Source: Chlamydiota bacterium (GTDB lineage: Bacteria; Chlamydiota; Chlamydiia; Chlamydiales; 2-12-FULL-49-11). From it: a stretch of DNA of 42,753 bases. Shown in pieces: positions 24,322 to 33,408 of this stretch; the stretch's first letter is position 1; the number at the start of each line of letters is the position of its first letter. The position numbers and the translations under genes were made by a program. The stretch spans positions 1 to 42,753 of the forward strand of contig CANJWO010000011.1 of NCBI GenBank assembly GCA_947478685.1, read 5' to 3'. Under the pieces are notes generated by a model. That model saw only the letters and a program-made list of their open reading frames with translations. It ran no database searches and had not been told where the DNA came from.

Positions 24322-25608
24322 TTAAGTTTTGTTGCTTAGTATTCCCTTTCTAACGTGCTCTAAAAGATCGTCTGCCATTTGAAGGCTGATATCTGTTAGT
24401 TTTGCAAGTTCTTGTGGAGATACCTGAAGTAGTTTTCTTGGAGTATCAAAACCTGCTGCAATGATGCTATCAACCACAAGTTGGTTGATCTCTTCAATTT
24501 TATGAATAGATTCATCAAGGGCAGTATCCTCTGAAAGGGCAAGTTGTCTTCTGATATGTGTAAGTTCTTTTTGATGTTCAGTCATCTTATGTACTTCAAC
24601 TTTCACTCCGATCAATTCGGAAGTAAGTCTAACATTTGTCCCTTTTTTTCCTAAAATAGCAGGGTAGTCCTCATCATTGATGATAAGAGTAATAACGTTT
24701 TGATCCTCATCGTAATCTGCTTTACGAACTTCAACAGGTGAAAACGCATTTTTCAAAAGGACAAAAGGATCATCAGAAAAGGGGATGACATCAATTTTTT
24801 CGTTATTTAATTCGCGGATTACGTTTTTTACTCTAGTTCCACGTACGCCAACGCATGCACCTACTGGATCAATTTTAGAATCTAGTGAGGAGACAGCCAT
24901 TTTTGTACGAAATCCAGCGTCGCGAACAATTTTGTTAATAATGATCAAGCCGTCATTTAACTCAGGAACTTCTTGCATAAAGAGGCCGCTGACAAATTCT
25001 GGATGAGATCTGGATAAGATAACTTCAGCACCGCCATTTTCAGTATCTTGAACATCATAGAGAAGAGCTAAAACTTTATCGCCAATGTGGTATTTTTCAG
25101 TTTTAGGATAAAAACGGCCCGGTAATACCGCTTCTACTTTACCTAAATTGATAACGAGTGTGTGTTGTTTTCCGACACGTGAAACAGTACCTGAAATAAG
25201 TTCGCCAATTCGGCCTCGGTATTCTTGGTAGATCACATCTCTCTCTGCATTTCTGAGTTTTTGAGAAATGAGTTGTCTTGCAACTTGAGCTGCTATTCGG
25301 CCAAATGCTTCTATAGAAACTTCTATATCAATCCAATCGCCAATCTGACAATTTGAGTCCATTTCTCTAGCGAGTTCAAGTGAGATCTCCTCAGAAGGAT
25401 ACTCGACTTTTTCTACGATTTCTTTCTCAGCAATTGCTAAAATTTCTGCAGTCTTAGGATTCACTGTAATTTGGACGTTATTCATCCCTTGCAGCCCTTT
25501 TCTAGCGGCAATGAGAAGAGCTTCTTCAATCGCTTTCACAATCGTATCGCGTTTAATCCCTTTTTCCCTTTCTAGGTACTCAAAAATTGCAAGTAGATCT
25601 TTATTCAT
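24322..25608 (-). CDS. nusA: Transcription termination/antitermination factor NusA
   Basis: A 428-residue RNA-polymerase-associated factor. I choose the ATG at 25608 (MNKDLLAIFEYLEREKG), preceded by GGAGAGACG; upstream residues in the open frame to 25686 are not NusA-like. The N-terminal RNAP-binding domain is followed by S1 (GELISGTVSRVGKQHTLVIN), two KH domains (DPVGACVGVRGTRVKNVIRE; AILGKKGTNVRL) and a helix-hairpin-helix-rich tail (AAGFDTPRKLLQVSPQELAK). Cotranscribed with rpsA and infB. Confidence 0.96.
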   Translation of the reverse strand: MNKDLLAIFEYLEREKGIKRDTIVKAIEEALLIAARKGLQGMNNVQITVNPKTAEILAIAEKEIVEKVEYPSEEISLELAREMDSNCQIGDWIDIEVSIEAFGRIAAQVARQLISQKLRNAERDVIYQEYRGRIGELISGTVSRVGKQHTLVINLGKVEAVLPGRFYPKTEKYHIGDKVLALLYDVQDTENGGAEVILSRSHPEFVSGLFMQEVPELNDGLIIINKIVRDAGFRTKMAVSSLDSKIDPVGACVGVRGTRVKNVIRELNNEKIDVIPFSDDPFVLLKNAFSPVEVRKADYDEDQNVITLIINDEDYPAILGKKGTNVRLTSELIGVKVEVHKMTEHQKELTHIRRQLALSEDTALDESIHKIEEINQLVVDSIIAAGFDTPRKLLQVSPQELAKLTDISLQMADDLLEHVRKGILSNKT

Positions 25609-25698
25609 CGTCTCTCCAGAAAAACTTAAAACCCCATTATGGGATTGAACTTTAATGTTGTTTGGCAGGGTAATATACCCCGCCAACCGAGAAGTAAT

Positions 25699-27468
25699 CT
25701 ATTTAGTTGATTTCTTCTTTTGCTTTTTGTCTTTTCTCTCATTTTCATCATCTAGATCTGCATCTTGCTCTTCGTAAGACCCGACTACAATATCATCTTT
25801 GCTATTTGGGTCTACAAGAAATTCCTTGATAGATAGAGATACTCTTTTAAGTTCTCTGTCTATTTTAAGGACTTTAGCCTGAACTTCAGATCCAACAGGG
25901 ACGATATCTTCTACTTTGCCAAAGGCTTGATCAGAAAGTTCTGTTACATGAACAAGACCTTCAATTCCATTGTCGAGCTCAATAAAAGCTCCAAACGCAG
26001 CAATCTTTGTTACAATTCCTTTCACCGTTGATCCGACAGGCATTGTCTTTTCAATAGTATCCCAAGGATTGTCCGTCAGTTGTTTTACGCCAAGAGTGAT
26101 TTTCTTGCTTTCTTTATCGACTGAGAGAATAACAGCATCAACTCTATCGCCTTTCTTCAATACTTCTGAAGGATGAGAAATCTTCTTGATCCAGCTAATA
26201 TCAGAAATATGAATTAGTCCATCAACTCCAGGCTCTAACTCTACGAAAGCGCCATAGTTTGTAAGGTTTCTAATTTCTACTGATACTTTTTTTCCTGGTG
26301 GGTATTTTGCTTCTACATCTTCCCAAGGATTTCTCTCCATTTGCTTGATGCCAAGTGAGATCTTCCCTTCGTCTTTTTGTACTGAGAGAACGATCGCTTC
26401 TACTTCATCACCCTTATTAACGATCTGACTTGGATCGGTAACGTTTTTAACCCAAGACATTTCAGAGACGTGAATCAGACCTTCGATGCCAGGTTCAATC
26501 TCAATGAAAGCGCCGTAAGATACTAGGTTGACAATTTTGCCACGCACTTTAGTTCCAGGTGGGTATTTTCTTTCGATAGCGTCCCAAGGATTAGAATCTT
26601 TTTGTTTCAATCCAAGAGCAACTCTCCCTTTTTCTTTGTCGACATGGAGAATCATTACTTCTAACTCATCACCAAGACCAACAAGTTCACTTGGGTGTTT
26701 AATACGTTTCCATGTCATATCAGTAATATGAAGAAGTCCGTCAATACCATCAAGATCAAGGAAAACTCCGAAATCAGTGATGTTTTTGACAACACCTTTT
26801 TTTACATCGCCTGCTTTAATATCTTCAAGCATTTCGGCTTTACGATAGACGCGCTCTTCTTCGAGTAACTCTCTTCGAGAGACAACGATGTTTTTTCTTT
26901 CGATATTGATTTTAAGTATTTTAACTTCAAAAGTTTTACCGAGGTAATCGTCGATGCTCTTAATTCTTTTGTTGTCAATTTGTGAGCCAGGTAAGAAAGC
27001 GTCCATTCCATCGATATCTACGATTAGGCCACCTTTTACTTTTCTAATTACAGTACCTTTTACGATCGAGCCCTCTTTATGGTTCTCGAGGATGTGCTCC
27101 CACTGTCTTTGTCTTCTAGCTTTTTCTCTTGAAAGGGTGATTTGACCCATCGCTGATTCAGTTTCGTCTAAGAAGACCTCAACATCGTTTCCAAGTTTAA
27201 TTTCACTTATTTCACCAAATTCTGAAATAGGTATAAGCCCTTCAGATTTCAGTCCAACGTCGACAACAACAAAATCTTTTGTGATCTCTACAATGGTTCC
27301 AGTTAGAATTTGACCCGGAAGAAGAGAAGTCAGAGAGCCTTGGCCGCTCTGCTTATCCCGGTGGTCGAGTAGATTTTGAAAGGCAAGCTTATCTTTTGGA
27401 TCAAATTCTTCATCTCCAATGATTTTGCTATCTTCATCTGCCCATTTTTGTGTTTGTTGCTTTGACAT
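25699..27468 (-). CDS. rpsA: 30S ribosomal protein S1
   Basis: A 589-residue protein with six S1 (OB-fold) repeats starting near residue 50. The central four are nearly periodic, each with a G-(A/V)-F-(I/V)-(E/D)-(L/I)-(E/D) core and a GLIHVS/GLLHIT motif, closing with [10 protein letters not shown] near residue 560. The N-terminus ([16 protein letters not shown]) and lysine-rich C-terminus ([11 protein letters not shown]) are extensions. Ribosome-binding site AGGAG lies 10 nt before ATG. First gene of the nusA-infB-rbfA-truB-ychF run. It binds mRNA and supports translation initiation. Confidence 0.96.
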   Translation of the reverse strand: MSKQQTQKWADEDSKIIGDEEFDPKDKLAFQNLLDHRDKQSGQGSLTSLLPGQILTGTIVEITKDFVVVDVGLKSEGLIPISEFGEISEIKLGNDVEVFLDETESAMGQITLSREKARRQRQWEHILENHKEGSIVKGTVIRKVKGGLIVDIDGMDAFLPGSQIDNKRIKSIDDYLGKTFEVKILKINIERKNIVVSRRELLEEERVYRKAEMLEDIKAGDVKKGVVKNITDFGVFLDLDGIDGLLHITDMTWKRIKHPSELVGLGDELEVMILHVDKEKGRVALGLKQKDSNPWDAIERKYPPGTKVRGKIVNLVSYGAFIEIEPGIEGLIHVSEMSWVKNVTDPSQIVNKGDEVEAIVLSVQKDEGKISLGIKQMERNPWEDVEAKYPPGKKVSVEIRNLTNYGAFVELEPGVDGLIHISDISWIKKISHPSEVLKKGDRVDAVILSVDKESKKITLGVKQLTDNPWDTIEKTMPVGSTVKGIVTKIAAFGAFIELDNGIEGLVHVTELSDQAFGKVEDIVPVGSEVQAKVLKIDRELKRVSLSIKEFLVDPNSKDDIVVGSYEEQDADLDDENERKDKKQKKKSTK

Positions 27469-27505
27469 GTTAAAGGTTTCTCCTACTTATCTTGATAATG
27501 CAAAG

Positions 27506-27535
27506 AGTGTAACAAAGTTTAAAAAATAAAAGCAA
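27506..27535 (-). promoter_or_regulatory. Possible promoter for rpsA
   Basis: Minus-strand TTGCTT (27530-27535), an 18-nt AT-rich spacer and TACACT (27506-27511), about 40 nt upstream of the rpsA start. Moderate match only. Confidence 0.35.
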
Positions 27536-27569
27536 CTCTAAAGGTAATTCTGATAGAATATAAAAGTTT

Positions 27570-28358
27570 ATGGAAACTCTCGTTTTAAAGTTTGGAGGGG
27601 CTGCTCTTAGAGATTTGGGGCAGTTTCAAAAAGTTGCTGACATCATTGCCCTAAAAAAAAATAGCTATGATCGGTTAGTGGTTGTAGTGAGCGCCATGGG
27701 TAAAATGACAGATGAACTTTTAAGTCTGGCTAGACAAATTATGCCGGATCCCCCAAAAAGAGAGCAGGATATGCTTATATCAGTTGGAGAAAGGATCAGT
27801 ATGACGCTCCTTGCGATGGTTCTTTTTCAGAGAGGATATCAGGCTATTAGCCTTACCGGAAGTCAAGCCGGAATAATAACTTGTGGTAGACATAGTGATG
27901 CAAGAGTTTTAGATGTGAAGCCAAGGCGAATCTTACCTCATCTCGACGAAGGAAAAATTGTAATTGTTGCTGGTTTTCAAGGAGTTAGCTCTGATGGGGA
28001 GATTACAACCCTTGGCCGTGGGGGATCTGATACGACAGCTGTAGCGCTTGCAATTGCACTAAAAGCTACGCGGGTTGAATTTTATAAGGATGTGAAGGGG
28101 ATTTATTCAGCGGATCCCAAGAAAGACCATACAGCTGAATATTTACCTGAGCTAACATATATAGAAGCTTTAAAGATCACCATGAAATCGGAACGGAAAA
28201 TATTGCATCCAAGGGCTATTGAGCTTGCGATAAAAAACAATATACCGCTCCTTGTAAGCTCTTTTGAAGAAGAGGGCTCAGGAAGTCTGATTATCCAAGA
28301 TGGAAGAGATCTATTTGAAAAACCCATTTATGAGGCATTAGAATGCTCGGTTCAATAG
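27570..28358 (+). CDS. lysC: Aspartokinase, catalytic domain only
   Basis: Phosphorylates aspartate, the first step to diaminopimelate (for peptidoglycan), lysine and threonine. The amino-acid kinase fold is clear: LVLKFGGAALRD (ATP site), SVGERISMTLLA, GFQGVSSDGEITTLGRGGSD, and VEFYKDVKGIYSADPK. The protein ends at residue 262 just after GSGSLIIQDG, where normal aspartokinases continue with about 150 residues of ACT domains. No ribosome-binding site is evident and the leader after the AT-rich TATAAA-like sequence is very short. Overlaps the next gene by 16 nt. It could be feedback-insensitive, or be regulated by its neighbour. Confidence 0.88.
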   Translation: METLVLKFGGAALRDLGQFQKVADIIALKKNSYDRLVVVVSAMGKMTDELLSLARQIMPDPPKREQDMLISVGERISMTLLAMVLFQRGYQAISLTGSQAGIITCGRHSDARVLDVKPRRILPHLDEGKIVIVAGFQGVSSDGEITTLGRGGSDTTAVALAIALKATRVEFYKDVKGIYSADPKKDHTAEYLPELTYIEALKITMKSERKILHPRAIELAIKNNIPLLVSSFEEEGSGSLIIQDGRDLFEKPIYEALECSVQ

Positions 28359-30040
28359 AGAAGGCAAAAGCAGTTACGATCTCTTTGAAGAGAGAGGAGA
28401 ATGAGATCTATATGCACATTGAGGCACCTTATAGAAAAGATCTCTTAAAATTTTTTATTGAAATGTGTACAAATTGGCTGATTCCAGGTAAAAATTTATT
28501 CCTTTCAAAGTTTAGCTCTGTTAGGGAAGGTCAATTAATTGTTTGCGAGGTTCTCATTCTGCCAGCCCATGAAGAAGAGAGGGACATGATTTGTGAAAAT
28601 TTTACACTATTGGAAGATGAGATTAAACTCGGGCTTAGATCTGCCTATCATGCAAAAAAGCTTTTGGAGTTAAAAGGGCTCTTCCTTGAAGAGAAAGAAA
28701 GTTTTGTTAAAGAGACGATTCGAGAGAGGGTGACTAGATTTCCAAATTATTTTGATTACGATGTTTTTCCATTGATGCAAAAATTTTTAGTCTCTGTAAA
28801 TGAAGAGTACAAGAACGGTAGATCGTATCAAGTGCTCTCTTTTATCATATGTACTTGTTATCGCATTTCGCAGAAATTGCTTGATGGGATAGATGAGGTT
28901 TCGGATAAAAGACATTTTTTTTTAAAACTCATCCCAATTTCCGAGTCGACCCCTTTTGGCGAAAAATTGATTCTAGGGTGCTGTATAGGGATGAATTTTC
29001 TAAAAGATAACGAAATTTTGGAAGATAGACACCTTCTTAGAGCGGTAAAAAAATATTGTCCAGATGTGACATTAGTAGAGGGTTCTTATTTTATTCAAAA
29101 AGATGATAAAACCCTTATTTTTTATATAGAATTGGAACAGGAAGACTCATTTACCTATCATGAAATTGCGCTTTTAAAAAAAGAATTGAAGGAGCAGGTG
29201 AAGGGGTCGATTGAGAGTCTAGTCCGCCCTGTCTTTATGCCTCGTAATGAAGAAGAGGTTATGAAATATATTGTCACATTGAGTAAGCAGGTGACTACGG
29301 TCAAAGACCTTCCTCAAATCGTAATCATGTTTAATGAGCAAACGGATGAAAATTTAATCTTTACGTTAGTAATGGTAAGACCCCTATTTGAGATGAGCCC
29401 ACAAATTCAAAAAATATTAGAGAGTGACGATTTTGAGGTCCATATCGAAAAAGTGAGGCAGGCGGGATATATTCGAAAAAGGGTCTCTAAAGAGGCGTCT
29501 CAAATTAGAATTTGTATGAAAAAAATAGACTATCTGCGGGAAGATTTTGTTGTTGATCTCTATATGGCAAGGCAGGCAATTGTCTCTTGGCTAGAAAGAT
29601 ATCTTGGGCCAGTGCGCGATTATAATGGGGGAATGATCTCAAGGCAGATGGAGATTTTTCTCGATTTTCAAGAAAAAATTAGTGGTAATGGGGCTCTTCA
29701 TCCTCATAGATTAAGTAATTTTTTTCATGCCCTTTACCCAATCGAATTACGGACGGCAGTTTCTGTTCAGTGTTTGCAAGAATTCTATAAACTTTTTTCT
29801 GTAGTTATAGAAGAGGATAGAGATTATTTAATGAGAGAGGATGGTCATATACTCTTCATCTGTATGAAAGAAACAAAGGGCGTCCTAGATACAATTTTAG
29901 CCCTAAAATTTTCCCCCTTTAAACTTCTCCAACTCCAATTAACCATACATGAGAAGCCAATTCTGGGATTTGTCTTCTTTTCGGAATCAACTGACGAAAA
30001 AAATATTTTTTTACACTCCATTAGCCGTTGTTTGAGTTAA
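28343..30040 (+). CDS. Conserved-looking unknown protein coupled to aspartokinase
   Basis: A 565-residue cytosolic protein I cannot place in a family. No signal peptide or clear membrane helices. The N-terminal 100 residues (AVTISLKREENEIYMHIEAP...) alternate strands and helices in an ACT-like rhythm, followed by helical segments and a second alpha/beta part (TLIFYIELEQEDSFTYHEIA), ending with LDTILALKFSPFKLLQL. It overlaps lysC by 16 nt, so the two are probably translated together. A regulatory partner of the ACT-less kinase is one idea, but nothing in the sequence proves it. Confidence 0.6.
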   Translation: MLGSIEKAKAVTISLKREENEIYMHIEAPYRKDLLKFFIEMCTNWLIPGKNLFLSKFSSVREGQLIVCEVLILPAHEEERDMICENFTLLEDEIKLGLRSAYHAKKLLELKGLFLEEKESFVKETIRERVTRFPNYFDYDVFPLMQKFLVSVNEEYKNGRSYQVLSFIICTCYRISQKLLDGIDEVSDKRHFFLKLIPISESTPFGEKLILGCCIGMNFLKDNEILEDRHLLRAVKKYCPDVTLVEGSYFIQKDDKTLIFYIELEQEDSFTYHEIALLKKELKEQVKGSIESLVRPVFMPRNEEEVMKYIVTLSKQVTTVKDLPQIVIMFNEQTDENLIFTLVMVRPLFEMSPQIQKILESDDFEVHIEKVRQAGYIRKRVSKEASQIRICMKKIDYLREDFVVDLYMARQAIVSWLERYLGPVRDYNGGMISRQMEIFLDFQEKISGNGALHPHRLSNFFHALYPIELRTAVSVQCLQEFYKLFSVVIEEDRDYLMREDGHILFICMKETKGVLDTILALKFSPFKLLQLQLTIHEKPILGFVFFSESTDEKNIFLHSISRCLS

Positions 30041-30060
30041 TTAAGAGGATAGGGTATAAT
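30032..30060 (+). promoter_or_regulatory. Sigma-70-type promoter for the rpe operon
   Basis: TTGAGT (30032-30037), 17-nt spacer, perfect TATAAT (30055-30060), 34 nt before the rpe ATG. The -35 overlaps the stop codon of the upstream gene. Confidence 0.65.
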
Positions 30061-30094
30061 TGTGACGAATGTGTGACTTAAAAATTGGAATTTT

Positions 30095-30769
30095 ATGAAA
30101 GAATTTATACAGTTTGAACCATCTATGATTGCAGCTGACTGGGCGCGTATGGGTGAGGAAGCTAAGAGTTGTTTTGAAGCTGGAGCGGAAATTCTTCATT
30201 TAGATGTAATGGATGGCCTTTTTGTCCCTAATTTAACGATGGGACCGGCGCTTGTGAAGGCTATTAGAAAAGCAGTACCTAAGGCGATTTTAGATGTCCA
30301 TTTAATGATTTATAATCCAGACGACTATGTAGAAAAATTTATTGAAGCAGGAGCTGATGAGATTACGTTTCATTTGGAGGCAACTGAAGAGGTGGAGCAC
30401 GTTCTCAATTTCATCAGAGTGTGTGGAAAAAAATCGGGACTTGCAATTCGACCTGAAACGACAGAGACCTTACTATTAAAATATTTAGATATTGCTGATA
30501 AACTTTTAATTATGACAGTTGAGCCAGGATTTGGCGGGCAAGCTTTTATGCCAGAAATGCTCGATAAAGTTAAATTCTTGCGCGATAGCGCTACTAAATT
30601 AGGTATAGAAATTGATATTCAGGTAGACGGCGGGATTGATTACGAAACAGGACGCCTCAGTATTGAAGCAGGAGCTAATCGTTTAGTGACGGGGACCCAT
30701 TTTTTTAAGCAAAAAGATAGGAAAGAGGCTGTTTGTAAATATAACGAACTTAGGAAGCTAAAAAAATGA
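30095..30769 (+). CDS. rpe: Ribulose-phosphate 3-epimerase
   Basis: Interconverts ribulose 5-phosphate and xylulose 5-phosphate in the pentose phosphate pathway. A 224-residue TIM barrel with FEPSMIAADWARMGEE, HLDVMDGLFVPNLTMGP (metal/catalytic Asp and His), DVHLMIYNP, MTVEPGFGGQAFMP and QVDGGID. First gene of a tightly packed plus-strand operon; its stop overlaps the yvcK start (ATGA). In Chlamydia rpe is next to efp-accB-accC, as here apart from two inserted genes. Confidence 0.96.
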   Translation: MKEFIQFEPSMIAADWARMGEEAKSCFEAGAEILHLDVMDGLFVPNLTMGPALVKAIRKAVPKAILDVHLMIYNPDDYVEKFIEAGADEITFHLEATEEVEHVLNFIRVCGKKSGLAIRPETTETLLLKYLDIADKLLIMTVEPGFGGQAFMPEMLDKVKFLRDSATKLGIEIDIQVDGGIDYETGRLSIEAGANRLVTGTHFFKQKDRKEAVCKYNELRKLKK

Positions 30770-31758
30770 AAAAAATTTGCACCATCGGTGGGGGGACAGG
30801 AAATTTTGTCGTTCTCAGGGGACTAAAGCACTACTTTGATTTAGATATCAGCGCGATTGTCTCTATGGCCGATGATGGTGGAAGTACAGGTATTCTTCGC
30901 GATGAACTTGGGGTATTGCCTGCAGGGGATGCGCGCCAGTGTGTAGTAGCTCTTTCAAATTCGTCAAGATTGATGAGGAATCTTATGAATTACAGATTTG
31001 AAAACGGGGGGCTTCGGGGACACAGTTTTGGTAATCTTTTTCTCTCTGCTTTAGAAAAGGTGACTGGAAGTTTTGAGAGAGCGATTGAAGAGGTTGGAAA
31101 AATTTTAAATATTCGGGGGAAAGTTCTCCCTGTAACGACACAGCAAGTTCACCTAAAAATGGTTTTGAATGATAGAACTGTTCTCGAAGGGGAAAAAGAG
31201 ATCTACCTTTCACAAGAAATAGATAAAGGTTATAAAAGTATTTATTTAGAGCCTCATCCTACCGCAAACCCACATGCAATTGATGCGATTTTAAATGCCG
31301 ATGTTATTGTGATTGGGCCTGGAGGATTGCACACCTCGCTTATTGCAAATTTATTAGTTGAAGGGGTTGCAGAGGCAGTTTTGCAGTCTAAAGCAATCAA
31401 AGTTTTTGTTGTCAACTTGATGAATCGAAAAGGACAGACGACAAACTTTAGAGTGAGCCACTATATTAAAGAGATCAGCAAATTTATCGGTGGCGACGTG
31501 TTTGATTATATTTTAGTGAATAATGAAGAGCCTCCATTAGAGCTTATTGAATTTTATAGAGAAGAGGGAGAGCTTGTTAAAAATGACATGGATGATCCTA
31601 GAGTGATAGCAATACCGATGCTTGGAGGTTTGCAAAAAGAGGAAGGAAACGATTTAATGAAGAGAAATCTTATTAGACACGATTCTAAAAAATTGGCCGA
31701 AGGTTTGATGAAAATTGTAGGAAAAGTAGGGGATCCATGCTGCTCATTTTCGATTTAG
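30766..31758 (+). CDS. yvcK: YvcK/CofD-family protein (gluconeogenesis factor)
   Basis: A 330-residue member of the YvcK (CofD-like) family, linked in Bacillus and others to gluconeogenic growth, cell shape and UDP-sugar binding. Seen: TIGGGTGNFVVLRGLK (residues 6-21), SMADDGGSTGILRDELG, PAGDARQCVVALS, LRGHSFGNLFLSAL, VIGPGGLHTSLIANLL. Coupled to rpe upstream (4-nt overlap) and to the HAD gene downstream (22-nt overlap). It is inserted between rpe and efp relative to the Chlamydia order. Confidence 0.93.
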   Translation: MKKICTIGGGTGNFVVLRGLKHYFDLDISAIVSMADDGGSTGILRDELGVLPAGDARQCVVALSNSSRLMRNLMNYRFENGGLRGHSFGNLFLSALEKVTGSFERAIEEVGKILNIRGKVLPVTTQQVHLKMVLNDRTVLEGEKEIYLSQEIDKGYKSIYLEPHPTANPHAIDAILNADVIVIGPGGLHTSLIANLLVEGVAEAVLQSKAIKVFVVNLMNRKGQTTNFRVSHYIKEISKFIGGDVFDYILVNNEEPPLELIEFYREEGELVKNDMDDPRVIAIPMLGGLQKEEGNDLMKRNLIRHDSKKLAEGLMKIVGKVGDPCCSFSI

Positions 31759-32384
31759 ATGACACATTGATTCCAACATCCCTGGATATTACACCAAAAA
31801 AATTGGAACAGGCTTTAAAAAAAATGATTGAGAGTGGGCTTCAGGTTAGTTTTGAACAAGGGAGAGAGATTCTCCTCGCAATGAATGAAAAGGCCTGCCG
31901 TAGTAGAGAGGTAATAAGAGAATTTTCAACCCTTATGCAAGGGACAGAAGCGCACGCAGAAATTGGATTGAGTGTACTAGAAGAGGATTTGAGCGAGATT
32001 AAAGTTAAGCAAGAAGAGGGGTTGAACGAGTTTTTGAAAGGGCTAAAAGAGAGATACAGATTGGCAATCGTAACAGGTGGCAAAGTCGCGGTTCAAGAAG
32101 AGAAAATTGATCTCTATGGAATTGATAGAACACTCTTTGAAGAGATTATAGTTGAAGAATGGGGAATGAAAGAGAGAGCTTATATGCGCTTAATGGATAG
32201 ATTCGGGCCATTTCTTGTTGTGGGAGATCGCATTACAAACGATTTAAGTTGCGCGAAAAAATTGGGTGGAATCACAATACATATTCGTCAAGGAAGAGGG
32301 GAATTTGAACCAAAAAATCATCCTGACGTGGATTTTGAAATAAGAACAATAAAAGAATTAACAGAGGTCTTGGAGAGAGTATGA
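31737..32384 (+). CDS. HAD-superfamily phosphatase
   Basis: A 215-residue haloacid dehalogenase-type hydrolase with the motif I sequence IFDLDDTLIPT (nucleophile D6, D8), motif II threonine in AIVTGGK, and motif IV VVGDRITNDLSCAKKLGG. A helical cap of about 90 residues follows motif I. Substrate unknown; HAD enzymes commonly act on sugar or nucleotide phosphates. Start overlaps yvcK by 22 nt and its stop overlaps the efp start. Confidence 0.85.
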   Translation: MLLIFDLDDTLIPTSLDITPKKLEQALKKMIESGLQVSFEQGREILLAMNEKACRSREVIREFSTLMQGTEAHAEIGLSVLEEDLSEIKVKQEEGLNEFLKGLKERYRLAIVTGGKVAVQEEKIDLYGIDRTLFEEIIVEEWGMKERAYMRLMDRFGPFLVVGDRITNDLSCAKKLGGITIHIRQGRGEFEPKNHPDVDFEIRTIKELTEVLERV

Positions 32385-32938
32385 CAACAAGTAACCAAAT
32401 TACACCTGGTATGACCATATCTTTTGATAAGAAGATCTACAGAGTAGAGTCTTGTGTAAAAGTAACTGTGGCTAAAGGTTTACCGTTTATTAAAACTAAG
32501 CTTAAAAACCTATTAACAGAGGAAGTCGTCGAGAAAAACTTCAAAACGGATCAGTCTGTTGATGAGGTAAAGTTGAATGAAAGACGATTGGAATATCTCT
32601 ATTTGGAAGGGAATCAACACCTGTTTTTAGATATTGATAATCTTGAGCAAGTACTTGTCCCAAATGAAGTAGTTGGAGATAAGGTAAATTATCTCAAAGA
32701 GGCTGTTGGCGTAAAGGCACTTCTATACGGAGATACAGCGTTCTCTGTTGATTTACCCCAGTTTCTAGAGTTAATGATTGTTAAAACAGAAGACCTTGAT
32801 GCATCTAATGTGATGTCAGCTTCCAATCGGCTTGCCATTTTGGAGACAGGGGCTAAAATTGAAGTGCCAATGTTTATTGAAAGTGGCGATATTATAAAAG
32901 TCGACACTAAAACAGATGAATATGTACAGAGAGTCTAA
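32381..32938 (+). CDS. efp: Elongation factor P (EF-P1 type)
   Basis: A 185-residue three-domain protein that relieves ribosome stalling at polyproline. The tip loop is VTVAKGLPFIKTKLKN, with K32 in the position of the lysine modified in E. coli, although the surrounding PGKG is replaced by VAKG. The C-terminal domain contains SASNRLAILETGAKIEVPMF and ends near DEYVQRV. Chlamydiae often encode two EF-P paralogues; this one sits before accB as in Chlamydia. Overlaps the HAD gene by 4 nt. Confidence 0.93.
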   Translation: MTTSNQITPGMTISFDKKIYRVESCVKVTVAKGLPFIKTKLKNLLTEEVVEKNFKTDQSVDEVKLNERRLEYLYLEGNQHLFLDIDNLEQVLVPNEVVGDKVNYLKEAVGVKALLYGDTAFSVDLPQFLELMIVKTEDLDASNVMSASNRLAILETGAKIEVPMFIESGDIIKVDTKTDEYVQRV

Positions 32939-32941
32939 AAA

Positions 32942-33397
32942 ATGGATTTAAAACAAATAAAAGAGTTAATACAGCTTTTAGAAAAATCTGGGCTAAATAA
33001 GCTTACCATTAAAGAAAAGGGGATGGAAATCTCTTTGGAAAAAGGTGGAAGTCCCTATCCCCAAGAAATTTCTCACCCTGTAAAAAGAGATTCCCCGGTT
33101 GTGATCCATTCTGCTGCAGAGACGCCAATAAAAGCGCAGTTTGTGGAAGAGGAATATGATCCTAAGAATTATCACAAATCTCCAATGGTTGGAATGTTTT
33201 ACCGTTCAAACAAACCGACAGAGCCTTCAATTGTAAATGAAGGCGATCAGGTAGAAGTTGGGCAAGTTCTTTGCATCATTGAAGCGATGAAAGTAATGAA
33301 TGAGATTAAAAGTGTTAAAAAGGGCAAGATAGTAAAAATTTTTGTGGAAAATGGGTTACCTGTTGAATTCGGGCAGCCATTATTCGTAATTGAATAA
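32942..33397 (+). CDS. accB: Biotin carboxyl carrier protein of acetyl-CoA carboxylase
   Basis: A 151-residue carrier with the biotinylation motif [10 protein letters not shown] (acceptor K117) in a C-terminal lipoyl/biotinyl domain (about 75-151). An N-terminal helix ([19 protein letters not shown]) anchors it to biotin carboxylase, with a flexible Pro/Glu linker between. Starts 3 nt after efp. Works with AccC to carboxylate biotin for fatty acid synthesis. Confidence 0.97.
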   Translation: MDLKQIKELIQLLEKSGLNKLTIKEKGMEISLEKGGSPYPQEISHPVKRDSPVVIHSAAETPIKAQFVEEEYDPKNYHKSPMVGMFYRSNKPTEPSIVNEGDQVEVGQVLCIIEAMKVMNEIKSVKKGKIVKIFVENGLPVEFGQPLFVIE

Positions 33398-33408
33398 CAG
33401 AGAAAACT

